This document shows, one piece after another, positions 26,895 to 36,167 of a DNA stretch of 64,000 bases (positions are counted from its first letter, which is position 1; each line of letters opens with the position of its first letter). Source of the stretch: Sphingobium sp. B2D3C (lineage in GTDB: Bacteria; Pseudomonadota; Alphaproteobacteria; Sphingomonadales; Sphingomonadaceae); NCBI RefSeq assembly GCF_025961835.1, contig NZ_JAOQOK010000001.1, forward strand, positions 124,001 through 188,000, in the 5' to 3' direction. Made by a program: the position numbers and the translations under genes. The notes under the pieces were generated by a model. The model was not told the DNA's origin. It did no database searches and saw nothing but the letters and a program-made list of their open reading frames with translations.

Positions 26895-26953
26895 GTCCGC
26901 GCTTTACGGGATCGCGCGGTGTATGAGAAACGGCTTTTTAGGCTTGCCGTCGC

Positions 26954-27247
26954 TCAGTGATTGTTCTTCGCGACGCTATCTTTCATCCGCGCGAGCTGCT
27001 CCGGCGTCGCCTCGGTCTGGTAGCGCGTCTTCCACTCATCCTGCGGCATGCCGTAGATAAGTTCGCGTGCAACGGCCTTGTCCAGCGTGCCGTCGGCCTC
27101 GGCCACCCAGTCGGCCAGACAGTTGCGGCAGAAGCCCGCCAGACCCATCAGATCGACATTCTGCGCATCGGTGCGGTGACGCAGATGGTGGACGAGCCGG
27201 CGAAAAGCTTCTGCCGCTGTCTTGTCATCGAGCGTGTCTATCGTCAT
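26954..27247 (-). CDS. DUF1244 family protein
   Basis: 97 residues. The DUF1244 pattern is evident: AFRRLVHHLRHRTDAQNVDLM with FCRNCLADW, and IYGMPQDEWK. These small proteins are widespread in alpha- and gammaproteobacteria, without an agreed function; the cysteine pair suggests metal or redox chemistry. ATG at 27247 is preferred because GAAGGTG precedes it; another ATG lies at 27262. Divergent from pyk. Confidence 0.87.
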   Translation of the reverse strand: MTIDTLDDKTAAEAFRRLVHHLRHRTDAQNVDLMGLAGFCRNCLADWVAEADGTLDKAVARELIYGMPQDEWKTRYQTEATPEQLARMKDSVAKNNH

Positions 27248-27345
27248 TGCTTGCACCTTCATGTCCGGTTCCAACCTCGGGCCACGCCGGTGGCCGCCAC
27301 GGCATTCGCCATGTGGGCAGAGAACGCACCGAAGCAAGAGGCCAA

Positions 27346-28803
27346 ATGAAGAAGCTCACTCCCCGCACCCGCAAGGTCCGCATTCTGGCGACTCTCGGCC
27401 CTTCGAGCAGCAGCGAGGTGATGATCCGCAAGCTGTTCCTGGCTGGCGCCGATGCCTTCCGGCTGAACATGAGCCACGGCACGCACGACGTTCACGCCGC
27501 CAATGTCGCGATCATCCGGGGACTCGAAAAGGAATTCGGCCGCCCGACCACCATTCTCGCCGACCTGCAGGGACCGAAGCTGCGGATCGGCACCTTCGCG
27601 CAGGGCGCGGTCTTTCTGGAAAAGGGCGCCGCCTTTCGGCTGGATCGCGACCCCGCGCCCGGCGACAGCAGCCGCGTCACTTTGCCGCATCCGGAGATTT
27701 TCGCCGCCGCACAGGAAGGGATGCGCCTGCTCATCGATGACGGCAAGCTTGTCCTGCGCGTGCGGGCGGTGCGTGACGATGTCATCGATACGCTGGTCGA
27801 GGTCGGCGGCTCGCTGTCCGAGCGCAAGGGCGTCAACGTGCCGGACGTCGTGCTGCCGATGGCCGCGATGACCGAGAAGGACCGGCGCGATCTTTCCTTC
27901 GCCATCGAGGCCGGCGTGGACTGGATCGCGCTTAGCTTCGTCCAGCGGCCCGATGACCTTGCCGAGGCGCGCAAGCTGATGGGCGGTTATGGCTATCTGC
28001 TCGCCAAGATCGAAAAGCCCGCCGCGCTCGGGCGGCTAGAGGAAATCGTCGAGATGTCCGACGCGGTGATGGTCGCCCGTGGCGATCTCGGCGTCGAACT
28101 GCCGCCTTATGCCGTGCCGCCGCTGCAGAAGCAGATCGTGGAAAGCGCCCGGCGCTTGGGCAAGCCGGTCGTCGTCGCCACGCAGATGCTGGAATCGATG
28201 ATCAAGGCGCCCACGCCGACCCGCGCCGAGGTGTCGGACGTCGCCACGGCGGTCTATGACGGCGCGGATGCAGTGATGCTCTCGGCGGAGACGGCGGCGG
28301 GCGACTGGCCGGAGGAAGCCGTGGCGATGATGGACAGCATCGCCCACAGCGTCGAGCATGATCCGGGCTATCTGGACCGGCTGCACTTCACCAAGACCAT
28401 GCCGGACCCGACAACGTCGGACGCACTGGCCGGCGCCAGCCAGCACATCACCAACACGGTCTCGGCCAAGGTCATCGTGTGCTTCACCACCTCGGGCAGC
28501 ACTGTGCGGCGTATCGCGCGCGAGCGGCCGGGCGCACCGATCCTCGCGCTCACCCCGCGCATGGATACCGCACGGCGCATGGGCCTCATGTGGGGTGTCC
28601 ACGCCGTGCGTACTAAGGATATCGGCAGCTTTGAGGAAATGATCGGCAAGGCCAAGCGCATGGCCATGCGCCACGGCTTTGCGGGGGCGGGCGACAAGAT
28701 CATCGTGCTCGCCGGTGTCCCCTTCGGCACGCCGGGTTCTACCAATGTGCTCCATGTCGCGACCATTCGCGGCGATGAGCTGCGCATTCATCGCGAGGAA
28801 TGA
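27346..28803 (+). CDS. pyk: Pyruvate kinase
   Basis: 485 residues converting phosphoenolpyruvate and ADP to pyruvate and ATP. Motifs in order: RKVRILATLGPSS, FRLNMSHGTH, ADLQGPKLRIG, LSFVQRPDD, AKIEKPAAL (catalytic lysine region), VMVARGDLGVELP, TQMLESMIKAPTPTRAEVSDVATAV (shown in part: ATQMLESMI), and the C-terminal allosteric domain FTTSGSTVRRI. AAGAGG precedes the ATG. Confidence 0.96.
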   Translation: MKKLTPRTRKVRILATLGPSSSSEVMIRKLFLAGADAFRLNMSHGTHDVHAANVAIIRGLEKEFGRPTTILADLQGPKLRIGTFAQGAVFLEKGAAFRLDRDPAPGDSSRVTLPHPEIFAAAQEGMRLLIDDGKLVLRVRAVRDDVIDTLVEVGGSLSERKGVNVPDVVLPMAAMTEKDRRDLSFAIEAGVDWIALSFVQRPDDLAEARKLMGGYGYLLAKIEKPAALGRLEEIVEMSDAVMVARGDLGVELPPYAVPPLQKQIVESARRLGKPVVVATQMLESMIKAPTPTRAEVSDVATAVYDGADAVMLSAETAAGDWPEEAVAMMDSIAHSVEHDPGYLDRLHFTKTMPDPTTSDALAGASQHITNTVSAKVIVCFTTSGSTVRRIARERPGAPILALTPRMDTARRMGLMWGVHAVRTKDIGSFEEMIGKAKRMAMRHGFAGAGDKIIVLAGVPFGTPGSTNVLHVATIRGDELRIHREE

Positions 28804-28881
28804 GGCGTCCCGGGGGCGTCGTATTGCACCGGTGATTGGCGCAGAGGAAGGTATGGAAACGACGCTCCGGCACCCCACTCC

Positions 28882-28968
28882 CGTCATTCCCGCGAACGCG
28901 GGAATCCAGCTGCAACGCTGCTCGTCAACGCGAGGCCGAACTGGATTCCTGCGTTCGCGGGAATGACG
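28882..28968. repeat. Intergenic palindrome, type 1, copy B
   Basis: Arms 28882-28909 and 28941-28968 are reverse complements with a single mismatch. They match the arms of the palindrome at 4953-5044, while the spacer differs. It lies between pyk and the convergent SnoaL gene. Confidence 0.9.
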
Positions 28969-29004
28969 AAGGGTGAGGGCGAGCCGGCGACGTCGTCCTG
29001 CCCC

Positions 29005-29583
29005 TCAGTTCTTCACCGCGCCCTGCAATTGCGGCGGCAGCGGCGGGCGCTCTGGATTGTCGCCATCGCGCCATGGGATCACGCCGTGGCTGGTCCGCGT
29101 CTTGATCTTCCATGCGCCGTTCTCGCGCACGAAATGGTCGACATAGCGCCCTGCCAGCGTGGTCGCGGGGCGGCCCTCGCCGTCGGCGGTGTAGAACATG
29201 TAGCGGGAGCGGGCGATAGCGGTGTCGCCGATCACGTCGATCACCTCGGTGGTGACGAGGTGGAAGCTGCGCTTGTTGACGAAGCCCGCTTCCGGCTTGC
29301 CCAGCTTCTCCTCAAGCAGCTTCTGGATCGCCGCCGGCCCGGTGGCGCTGCCCAGCCCGCCGGACCAAGTCCCGTCGCTGGCGAAAAGCCCGGCATAGCC
29401 GGCATAATCGCGCGCATCGAGATATTCGCCATAAGCGATGATCACGCGGCGGATCGCCTCGCGGTCTTCCAGCACCTGCACGCGCTGGGCGAGCGCTCTG
29501 TCAGGAGCATCACCCTGCTGCGCCGACGCCGCCCCGGGCGCGATCAGCGCCAGCGCCAGCGCTGCCCGCAACAACCGGCTCAT
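29005..29583 (-). CDS. SnoaL-like nuclear transport factor 2 fold protein, secreted
   Basis: 192 residues. A signal peptide (LLRAALALALIAPGAASA) leads into an NTF2/SnoaL domain: VLEDREAIRRVIIAYGEYLDARDYAGYAGLFA is the usual entry helix (shown in part: EDREAIRRVIIAYGEYLD). Ends with WKIKTRTSHGVI. Such domains act as isomerases, dehydratases or binding proteins. Its start overlaps the stop of the hydrolase gene (ATGA), so both are expressed together and probably act on one imported substrate. Confidence 0.85.
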   Translation of the reverse strand: MSRLLRAALALALIAPGAASAQQGDAPDRALAQRVQVLEDREAIRRVIIAYGEYLDARDYAGYAGLFASDGTWSGGLGSATGPAAIQKLLEEKLGKPEAGFVNKRSFHLVTTEVIDVIGDTAIARSRYMFYTADGEGRPATTLAGRYVDHFVRENGAWKIKTRTSHGVIPWRDGDNPERPPLPPQLQGAVKN

Positions 29584-30578
29584 GGCAGCGTGTCCAGCTT
29601 GCGGCTCTCGATCGTCCACGCAGGATCGCTGCACAGCTTGCAATCATCCCCGACGAACCACGCTCGTCCCGCCTTGTCGCCGCGCAATTGCCAGTCGAGC
29701 CACGCCACCACTGCTTGCGCCGCGCGTCCGCCATTCGGCTCGGCATAGGTGCCAGCATGCGTCACGTCGGTGTTGATCACGGCGGAGGGGACGTGGGTCA
29801 GCCGCGCATAATCGTCCATGCCATTGGGGTAGGCGATGTCCGTCTTGCCGCCGAGCACATAGAGGGTCGGCTTGTCGATCTTCTGGAGCAGGCTCTTCTG
29901 CGCAGACATCTCGCCCGAGCCGCCCGGGACCGGCCCGTTCATGATGCCGCTGTTCATGATGACGAAGGTGCTGACGCGCTTGTCGCCGGCATATTTGAGC
30001 GCCTGAATGCCGCCACAGGAATAGCCGGAGGCCGCGACATGCGCAGTGTCGATCTTGCCCTTGAACGGGCTGCCCGCGCGACCATTTTCGGCTGCGGCCC
30101 AGTCGATGGCCTGCCCCAGCTGCTGGTAGCGCGTCTTGTCGCGATGCTGCTCCCAGCTCTGCGGCGTGACGGTCACGCCCGGGCCGCTGTAAATGCCGCC
30201 CGGCGCGATGACGAGATAGCCATGGGAGGCGACCTCCAGCAAATGCTGGCGGGATGAGGCACCGTCTTCGGTGCAGGCGCCGTTGCCGAACACATAGACC
30301 GGCATCTTGCGAGCGCCGAGTGCACTCAGATCGGCGGGCTGATAGACCACGAAGCCGGGGAAATTCTCATATTGCCGCTTGATGGCCTTGTATGGCCCGG
30401 TGCCTGTGCTGTCTGGCGCCCGGCTTTCTTCCATCATCTGGACGGCGGCCTGTGCGGCGAGATCGGCGCCAACTCCCGGCGGCGGCGCGGAACTCGGCTG
30501 GGCCTGGAGGGCCGCCGGGACGGTCATCGCCAGCAGGGACAGAAGGAATGCGCTCGAACCGGTCCGCCAATATGTCAT
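29580..30578 (-). CDS. Secreted alpha/beta hydrolase, chlorophyllase/dienelactone-hydrolase-like
   Basis: 332 residues. Signal peptide ends near ALQA. The nucleophile elbow GYSCGG puts the catalytic serine at 187. A candidate catalytic histidine is in THAGTYAE near the C-terminus, and NGAC at about 99-102 looks like the oxyanion region. Start ATG at 30578 follows GGGAGAG. It lies after a TonB-dependent receptor, with a hairpin in between, and ahead of the SnoaL gene, pointing to uptake and periplasmic hydrolysis of one compound, identity unknown. Confidence 0.85.
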   Translation of the reverse strand: MTYWRTGSSAFLLSLLAMTVPAALQAQPSSAPPPGVGADLAAQAAVQMMEESRAPDSTGTGPYKAIKRQYENFPGFVVYQPADLSALGARKMPVYVFGNGACTEDGASSRQHLLEVASHGYLVIAPGGIYSGPGVTVTPQSWEQHRDKTRYQQLGQAIDWAAAENGRAGSPFKGKIDTAHVAASGYSCGGIQALKYAGDKRVSTFVIMNSGIMNGPVPGGSGEMSAQKSLLQKIDKPTLYVLGGKTDIAYPNGMDDYARLTHVPSAVINTDVTHAGTYAEPNGGRAAQAVVAWLDWQLRGDKAGRAWFVGDDCKLCSDPAWTIESRKLDTLP

Positions 30579-30622
30579 GCCACTCTCCCAACTTATCATT
30601 CTGCCGTCGCCCCAGCGACAAA

Positions 30623-30654
30623 GAGGAGAGGGTTGCCCCTCTCCTCCTCTTTTT
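30623..30654. terminator. Intercistronic hairpin after the TonB-dependent receptor
   Basis: GAGGAGAGGG (30623-30632) pairs perfectly with CCCTCTCCTC (30637-30646) around a 4-base loop. CTCTTTTT follows on the plus strand and TTTG on the minus strand. For the minus-strand operon it would lower expression of the hydrolase and SnoaL genes relative to the receptor. Confidence 0.7.
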
Positions 30655-30685
30655 ATCGAATCAATCTGTGTTGCGCACCGCCTGA

Positions 30686-33265
30686 TCAGAACTTGCGGCG
30701 CACGGTCACGGCCCACTGGCGCGGCAGGCCGGGCTGAGCCGTCGCGTACCAGGCGTTCGTGAACTTGTTGAGATAGACCAGCTTGTCGAACAGGTTGGTC
30801 ACTTCCAGCGCGACCGACCAGTCCTTGTCCACCGTCTCATAGGTCAAGCGGGCATTGGCCAGGGTGTAGCTGTCCACGATGGCGATCGGCGTGCAGAGGA
30901 AGTCGCCGCAATAGCCGTCCGTATAAGAGACGTCGATGCGCGGCGTCAGCGTGCCAACATTACCCAGGTCGGCCTGATACTGCGCGCCCAGGCTCCACTT
31001 CCACTTGCCCACGCCGGGCCGGCTCGCGCCGACGACGATGGAGGTCGTGGGATAGTTGATGGAGGTGAACTTGAAGTCGGTAAGGCTGAGCGAACCGTCG
31101 ATGGTGAAACCCTCGACCGGACGCAGCGTGGTTTCCAGCTCGAAGCCGTTCACGCGGGCATCGCCGATATTCAGATACTGGCCGCACAGGCCGGGTACGC
31201 CGCCCTGGTTGACCGGGAGCGGATTGTTGTTGGAGTCGAGGCAGACCTGCGGAATACCCTGATAGTCGGTATAATCCATGCGGAAGCCGCTGGCGTTGAT
31301 CCGCAGCAGCCGGTCGAACAGGTCCGCCTTGATACCGATTTCATACGACTTCAGCTTTTCCGCGCCGAACGGGCGGATCTGCTGGAAGCTGTACGGACGG
31401 GGTGCCACGCCGCCACCCTTGAAGCCGGTCGCGAACTGGGCATAGGCCATGATGTCGGGCGTGATCTTGTAGGAGAGCGCCGCACGATAGTCGGTCAGCG
31501 TTTCCTTGTAGGTACCCACCTGGCCAGTGAGCGGATTGGTGGCGTTGCTGAGCGGCAGGTAGTCGCCGACCCCATTGGGGTTGAGGCGGTTGTAGAGATA
31601 GTCCTTCTTCTCATGGCTCACGCGGATGCCGGCTTCCAGGGTCAGCGCGGGCGTGATGTTCCAAGCAACGTTACCGAAGCCGGCATAGGTGCGCAGGCTG
31701 GCGGTATCGTCATTGATGAACGAGAAGGTCGGCTTGGCGATCACGCACGCCGGGAGCGCGCCACCGCAGGGGGAAACGGCATATTCGCCGAAGCCCGAGA
31801 ACGGCGTGTGGATGCGGGCGTTATAGCGCGTGTCCGCATCATAATAGAAACCGCCGATGGTGAAGGAGATCGCATCGTCCAGCACCTTGCCCGAGAGGCG
31901 CAGTTCCTGGCTGAACTGCTTGTGCGAGAAGTCGCTGTATACGCCGCCGATGAAAGCGATCGGCGAGTTGTCATTGTCGTCCGAGCTACGCGAATCATAT
32001 TTGCGGTAGCCGGTGATCGACTTGAGCGCGAGATTGTCGCCCAGCGTGTAGTTGATCTCGGCGGACACGCCCCAGCCTTTCACGCCGCTCAGGGGCTCGG
32101 CATAGGTCGGGCCATTGGGTGCGCCGGCCGTGCCGGGGCCACCCGCAGACGCCGTCGTCGCCGCGCGATAGGTCACACCCGGATCGTAGAAGTTGGCGTA
32201 GGTCGCATAGGGATCGTTCAGCACTGCGCCGGCGCGACGATACTGGCCGTAGGTCACGAAGCGGTTGTCGAACGGCGCGCCCTGGTAGGGAATGCTGTTA
32301 TTCTGCCGCCCGGTCAGCTCGGCGCTGGCGATGAGCACGGAGGCCTGCGTCGTGGAGGTGTCGTGGGTGTAGTCGCCCGACAGGTTGATTTCCAGCGGGC
32401 TGCCGACCGGCGCAATGCGCAAGGATCCGCGCACGGCGTACATGCTCTGGCCGCCCAGCGTGCCGAGCTTGCAATTGCCGCCCGACGCCAGGCTGGGGAT
32501 CGCCGCGCCGCCCGGCTGCACCACGCTGGTGCCCGGCTGCACATAAGGATCATTGGGGTTGAGGCAGGCATAATCGTAGCGCGTGACATGGCCATCGCGG
32601 TTGCGTGACACGCCGGTGATGCGGGCGAACACGGCATCGGGCACCACGGTGAAGTCGGCGCTCGCCTTGATGTCGCGGCGGTTGAGCGAGCCGGCGGTCA
32701 GTTCGACATATCCGCCTCGGCCTTCGGGCTTGCGCGAGTAGAGCTTCACCGCGCCGCCCAGCGAGTTCATGCCGGCCAGCGTGCCCTGGGGGCCGCGCAG
32801 CACTTCGACGCGCTCGAGGTCGGTCAAGTCGAAGGCCGAGGCCGTGACGGTGCCGAAATAGATATCGTCGACATAGATGCCGACGCCCGGCTCCACCGAG
32901 GGGCTGGCATCGCCCTGGCCGACGCCACGGATATAGGCGCGCATCGAGTTGCCCGAGCCCGAGGGGTTCTGCTGCAGGATGACGTTCGGTGCCTGCGCGG
33001 TAATGTCGGTCAGGCGCGTCTGGCTGCGCGCTTCGAGCTGGTCGCCGCTGATCGCCGTGATTGCGAGTGGAATGTCCTGCACATTCTGCGCACGCATCTG
33101 CGCGGTGACGATGATGTCATCGACATTGCCCTCGGCGGCGCCCTGCGGCGCGGCGGTCTGGGCGGTTGCGGGCATTGCGAGCATCAGCGCGCCGGACAAC
33201 ATGGTCCCGGCGCTCAGCGCCATGCGCGACACGGTGCGTGCGCGGTTATGACGAACTTTGTTCAT
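30686..33265 (-). CDS. TonB-dependent outer-membrane receptor
   Basis: 859 residues. A signal peptide ends near PATAQ; the TonB box-like DDIIVTAQ is at about 49-56, then the plug domain with VEVLRGPQGTLAGMNSLGGAV and the long beta-barrel, ending in an aromatic residue (VRRKF), as needed for outer-membrane insertion. The plug-domain wording is that of the large sphingomonad receptor family for non-siderophore substrates. It opens the receptor-hydrolase-SnoaL cluster, so it likely imports the compound the hydrolase cleaves. Confidence 0.93.
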   Translation of the reverse strand: MNKVRHNRARTVSRMALSAGTMLSGALMLAMPATAQTAAPQGAAEGNVDDIIVTAQMRAQNVQDIPLAITAISGDQLEARSQTRLTDITAQAPNVILQQNPSGSGNSMRAYIRGVGQGDASPSVEPGVGIYVDDIYFGTVTASAFDLTDLERVEVLRGPQGTLAGMNSLGGAVKLYSRKPEGRGGYVELTAGSLNRRDIKASADFTVVPDAVFARITGVSRNRDGHVTRYDYACLNPNDPYVQPGTSVVQPGGAAIPSLASGGNCKLGTLGGQSMYAVRGSLRIAPVGSPLEINLSGDYTHDTSTTQASVLIASAELTGRQNNSIPYQGAPFDNRFVTYGQYRRAGAVLNDPYATYANFYDPGVTYRAATTASAGGPGTAGAPNGPTYAEPLSGVKGWGVSAEINYTLGDNLALKSITGYRKYDSRSSDDNDNSPIAFIGGVYSDFSHKQFSQELRLSGKVLDDAISFTIGGFYYDADTRYNARIHTPFSGFGEYAVSPCGGALPACVIAKPTFSFINDDTASLRTYAGFGNVAWNITPALTLEAGIRVSHEKKDYLYNRLNPNGVGDYLPLSNATNPLTGQVGTYKETLTDYRAALSYKITPDIMAYAQFATGFKGGGVAPRPYSFQQIRPFGAEKLKSYEIGIKADLFDRLLRINASGFRMDYTDYQGIPQVCLDSNNNPLPVNQGGVPGLCGQYLNIGDARVNGFELETTLRPVEGFTIDGSLSLTDFKFTSINYPTTSIVVGASRPGVGKWKWSLGAQYQADLGNVGTLTPRIDVSYTDGYCGDFLCTPIAIVDSYTLANARLTYETVDKDWSVALEVTNLFDKLVYLNKFTNAWYATAQPGLPRQWAVTVRRKF

Positions 33266-33334
33266 TGGTGAATCTCCCCTCCTCTTCGCTTTGCCGGTCG
33301 TTTCTTCGTCCCCGCGTGAGCCGCCTGCCCGCCT

Positions 33335-33547
33335 CTAACAGGCGGAAAGGTCGGGCGGCTTTCGCCATTGGGACGCAATGACCGGCAGCCAGACGATGCG
33401 GCGCAAGGCTCTCATAGAGCGCCCCGTCCGTCCGTTGGCTAGGAAGCTCACTATCCTTTTGCCCGAAGCGAGGCTTTGACTGAGATAGAGCCACGCTTTG
33501 ACGCAGACGGAAAAGCAGCGGGGGCGCGCGCAGGCCGTAGCACTCAT
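33335..33547 (-). CDS. Doubtful small frame directly after the MFS gene
   Basis: 70 codons beginning with ATG right after the MFS stop codon. A perfect AGGAGG lies 6 bases before the ATG, inside the last codons of the MFS gene. The product is rich in Arg, Ser and Cys with no clear fold or family. The binding site is the only argument for it, so it is kept at low confidence. Confidence 0.22.
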   Translation of the reverse strand: MSATACARPRCFSVCVKAWLYLSQSLASGKRIVSFLANGRTGRSMRALRRIVWLPVIASQWRKPPDLSAC

Positions 33548-35026
33548 CTAAACCTCCTCGCTGCGAATCGCGCGCAGGCCGCGTGTCTCGCGGCCGGTCA
33601 CGGCGGCGCCGGTATCCTTCGCAAGGCGCGCATAGAAAGGCGCAGCGGCCAGCGCGAGGCCGGCGAAGACGAGCATGGCGATCTGGAAATCGGCGAGGGT
33701 CGGTTCCGCGACACCGAGCGAGAGCAGGTTGAGCAGGGCGGCCGCGGCGGAGATCGCCAGCGCCTGCGAAATCTGGTTGGCGATATTGCCAAGCACCGTT
33801 GCGCCGCCGACTTCGCTTTGCGGCACGTCGGCAAAGCGCAGCGCCATGATCGCGGTCATGTGCACCGAGCGGGCCATGCCGACGAAGACCATGATCGCCA
33901 CCAGCAGCCAGAAAGGCATGGTTGGGGTCAGGAGCGCGCAGGCGGCAAAGGAGAGCGCCATGGTCACCACGCCGCTGGTCAGCGCCATCCGGATACCGAG
34001 CCACCTCACCGAGGGCGTGGCGATCGCCTTGAGCGCCAGGTCGCCGGCATTCTGAGCGAGCAGCAGCAGCCCGGCTTGAAAAGCGGTGAGGCCGAGGCCG
34101 ACCTGCATCATCAGGGGGATGATGAACGCTGTCGCCATGAAGGCCGTGCGCGCCGGCATTCCCGCGCCGATCGTGGAAACGAAGAAACTGCGGTGGCGCA
34201 GCGCATCGAGCGGAACGACTGGGTGGGGCACGCGGCGGATGTGTCGCCAGCACAGCCAGCCCAGGAAAATCCCGAGCGCGATCAGCGGCAGCCCTTGCTG
34301 CCAGCCCCCGCCCTTGGCGCCCAGCCGCTCGAACCCGGCAATGATACAGGCCAGGAACCCGCCGACCAGCGCAAAGCCGCGCCCGTCAAAGGGCCTTCGC
34401 TCCACAGCATGGATATTGGGGATGAAGCGCAGGGTGAGGACAAAGGCGAGGAGGCCTGTGGGCACGTTCAGGAAGAACACCCAGCGCCAGTCCAGAAAGG
34501 TGGTGATGAGGCCGCCGATGGGCGGGCCGATCACCGGCGCGATCAGGGCCGGGGTGGAACTGATCGTCATCGCCGTCACAAGATAGCGCTTGGGCGTGAT
34601 GCTGAGCAGGGCGATGCTGCCGACCGGCACGATCAGGGTGCCAAAGGCCGCCTGACACATCCGCATCGCCAGAAAGACCGGAAGATTGGGCGACAGGCCA
34701 GCCCCCAGCGAGGCCAGCACGAATCCCAGAATCGCGAGCGTACACACACGGCGCGTGCCGAAGCGCTTGCCCACCCAGTCGCTGATCGGCAGCACCAGCA
34801 CGGTGACGAGAATGTAGATGGTGATCGTCGCGCTCAGCAGGGTCAGCGGCACTGCGAAGTCCTGCGCCATGCGCGGCAGGGCAGTGAGCAGCACCATCAA
34901 ATCAATGGCGACCATGAAGGACGTCGCGGCCAGAACGATGGCGGCCAGTCGCGAGCGACGCAAGGCCGCGGCGTCGTCCGACGCTATGCTGGCTTCCCCC
35001 TCCGATGGATTGTTAGTCAAACTCAT
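33548..35026 (-). CDS. MFS transporter, DHA2 (drug efflux) family
   Basis: 492 residues, consistent with the 14-helix DHA2 family. Visible features are the first helix (AAIVLAATSFMVAIDLMVLL), the loop-2/3 motif DWVGKRFGTRRV, and the GPPIGGLITT motif C of exporters. It lies divergent to a CmcJ-type oxygenase followed by a MarR regulator, so it may export the substrate or product of that oxygenase. ATG at 35026 gives the usual short cytoplasmic N-terminus. Confidence 0.88.
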   Translation of the reverse strand: MSLTNNPSEGEASIASDDAAALRRSRLAAIVLAATSFMVAIDLMVLLTALPRMAQDFAVPLTLLSATITIYILVTVLVLPISDWVGKRFGTRRVCTLAILGFVLASLGAGLSPNLPVFLAMRMCQAAFGTLIVPVGSIALLSITPKRYLVTAMTISSTPALIAPVIGPPIGGLITTFLDWRWVFFLNVPTGLLAFVLTLRFIPNIHAVERRPFDGRGFALVGGFLACIIAGFERLGAKGGGWQQGLPLIALGIFLGWLCWRHIRRVPHPVVPLDALRHRSFFVSTIGAGMPARTAFMATAFIIPLMMQVGLGLTAFQAGLLLLAQNAGDLALKAIATPSVRWLGIRMALTSGVVTMALSFAACALLTPTMPFWLLVAIMVFVGMARSVHMTAIMALRFADVPQSEVGGATVLGNIANQISQALAISAAAALLNLLSLGVAEPTLADFQIAMLVFAGLALAAAPFYARLAKDTGAAVTGRETRGLRAIRSEEV

Positions 35027-35165
35027 CCCGCGCCAGCCATGACAGGCGCGCGCGCGTTCGCCAAGAGGCGCAGAAGAATAGTTGCCTATGCAGGCGCTTG
35101 CGGGGGAGCGCGATAGCCTGCCATGGTGCGGCAAAAGAGTCGGGCGTCGCTTAGGAGAGCAGATA

Positions 35166-36068
35166 ATGAGTAATGAGGTCATGGATCCCGAAGCCACGGT
35201 GCGCAGCGTCGAGGCGCAGCTTCAATATCTGCTGCCCGGCCCCGCGATCAATCGGCGGTTCGTCTCCGCCGGGGTGGAGGTGAACACCGGCCGCTACGGG
35301 CCATTCCCCGTCACGATCCGCGACGCACGCGTCATCCGCCCACATTTCACGCTCGACCGGCAGGGCTTCGTGCTGCTCGATGCGCCGAGTGACGTCGCCG
35401 ATTTCACCGACCGGGACGAGGTCAATCGCGTCTACCCGGGCGAGGTCTCCCGCTATGTCCAACAGGCAACCGGCGCCGATCTCGTCGTCGTCGGTGGCTG
35501 GATGATCCGCACGTCCGGCGATCTTGCCAGCCGGCAGAAGAAGCTGGATGCGCCCTATCGCCATGCCGAGGGCGTACAGCCGCCTGCTGGCGAGGTGCAT
35601 GTCGATACCGACCCCGCCCGGCAGCAGCGCGCCGCCGAGGTCGCCTATCGCAAGGCCCGTCCGGACGGGCCGGGGTTCCGCCGGTTCATCGTCTCCAGCT
35701 TCTGGCGCAGCTATTCGCCGCCGCCACAGGATTGTCCGCTGGCCCTGTGCGATGCGCGCAGTGTCGGGGATGAGGAAGGGACCACCAATATATTGTGGAT
35801 CGTCGACAAGATCCCCGAAGGCGACGCCATGTTCGCGCCGATGGACGATGATCGCCAACCGGCTGCGCACATCTTCCGGCACAATCCCGCTCACCGCTGG
35901 TGGTATTTCTCCAACATGGTGAGGGATGAAGCCCTGCTGTTCAAATTCCACGATAGCGACCGCAGCGGTGCCTGGCGGGTGCCGCATACGGCATTCTGGG
36001 ATGACAGTCTGCCCAACGCGGTGCCGCGCGAGAGCATCGAATGCCGCAGCATCGCCTTTTTTGAGTAG
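35166..36068 (+). CDS. CmcJ/NvfI-family non-heme iron oxygenase-like protein
   Basis: 300 residues. The iron-binding pattern is visible: HVD at 145-147 (HxD) and a distal histidine at 262 in FHDSD, followed by VPHTAF, as in the CmcJ/NvfI group of oxygenases. Characterised relatives include a partner in cephamycin 7-alpha-methoxylation and a fungal endoperoxide-forming enzyme; the bacterial members are mostly unassigned. Start ATG at 35166 follows TAGGAGAGC. It is divergent from the DHA2 exporter and followed by a MarR gene. Confidence 0.8.
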   Translation: MSNEVMDPEATVRSVEAQLQYLLPGPAINRRFVSAGVEVNTGRYGPFPVTIRDARVIRPHFTLDRQGFVLLDAPSDVADFTDRDEVNRVYPGEVSRYVQQATGADLVVVGGWMIRTSGDLASRQKKLDAPYRHAEGVQPPAGEVHVDTDPARQQRAAEVAYRKARPDGPGFRRFIVSSFWRSYSPPPQDCPLALCDARSVGDEEGTTNILWIVDKIPEGDAMFAPMDDDRQPAAHIFRHNPAHRWWYFSNMVRDEALLFKFHDSDRSGAWRVPHTAFWDDSLPNAVPRESIECRSIAFFE

Positions 36069-36167
36069 CCCCCGGTAATCGCCGATCCAAATAGTCGGGC
36101 ACCACAATCATTGCTATAAGTTACACACCGGCAAGCCAAATAAGGCACCGGGTCGAAGGGGAGTGTT

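Noticed and set aside
33321..33345. CCGCCTG/CAGGCGG hairpin between the receptor start and the MFS end as a terminator
   Set aside because: Stem of only 7 pairs, no T-run and no clear position relative to a gene end; left as chance GC pairing.
33476..35116. 546-codon plus-strand frame opposite the DHA2 transporter
   Set aside because: Shadow frame, very His/Arg/Gln-rich, no fold.
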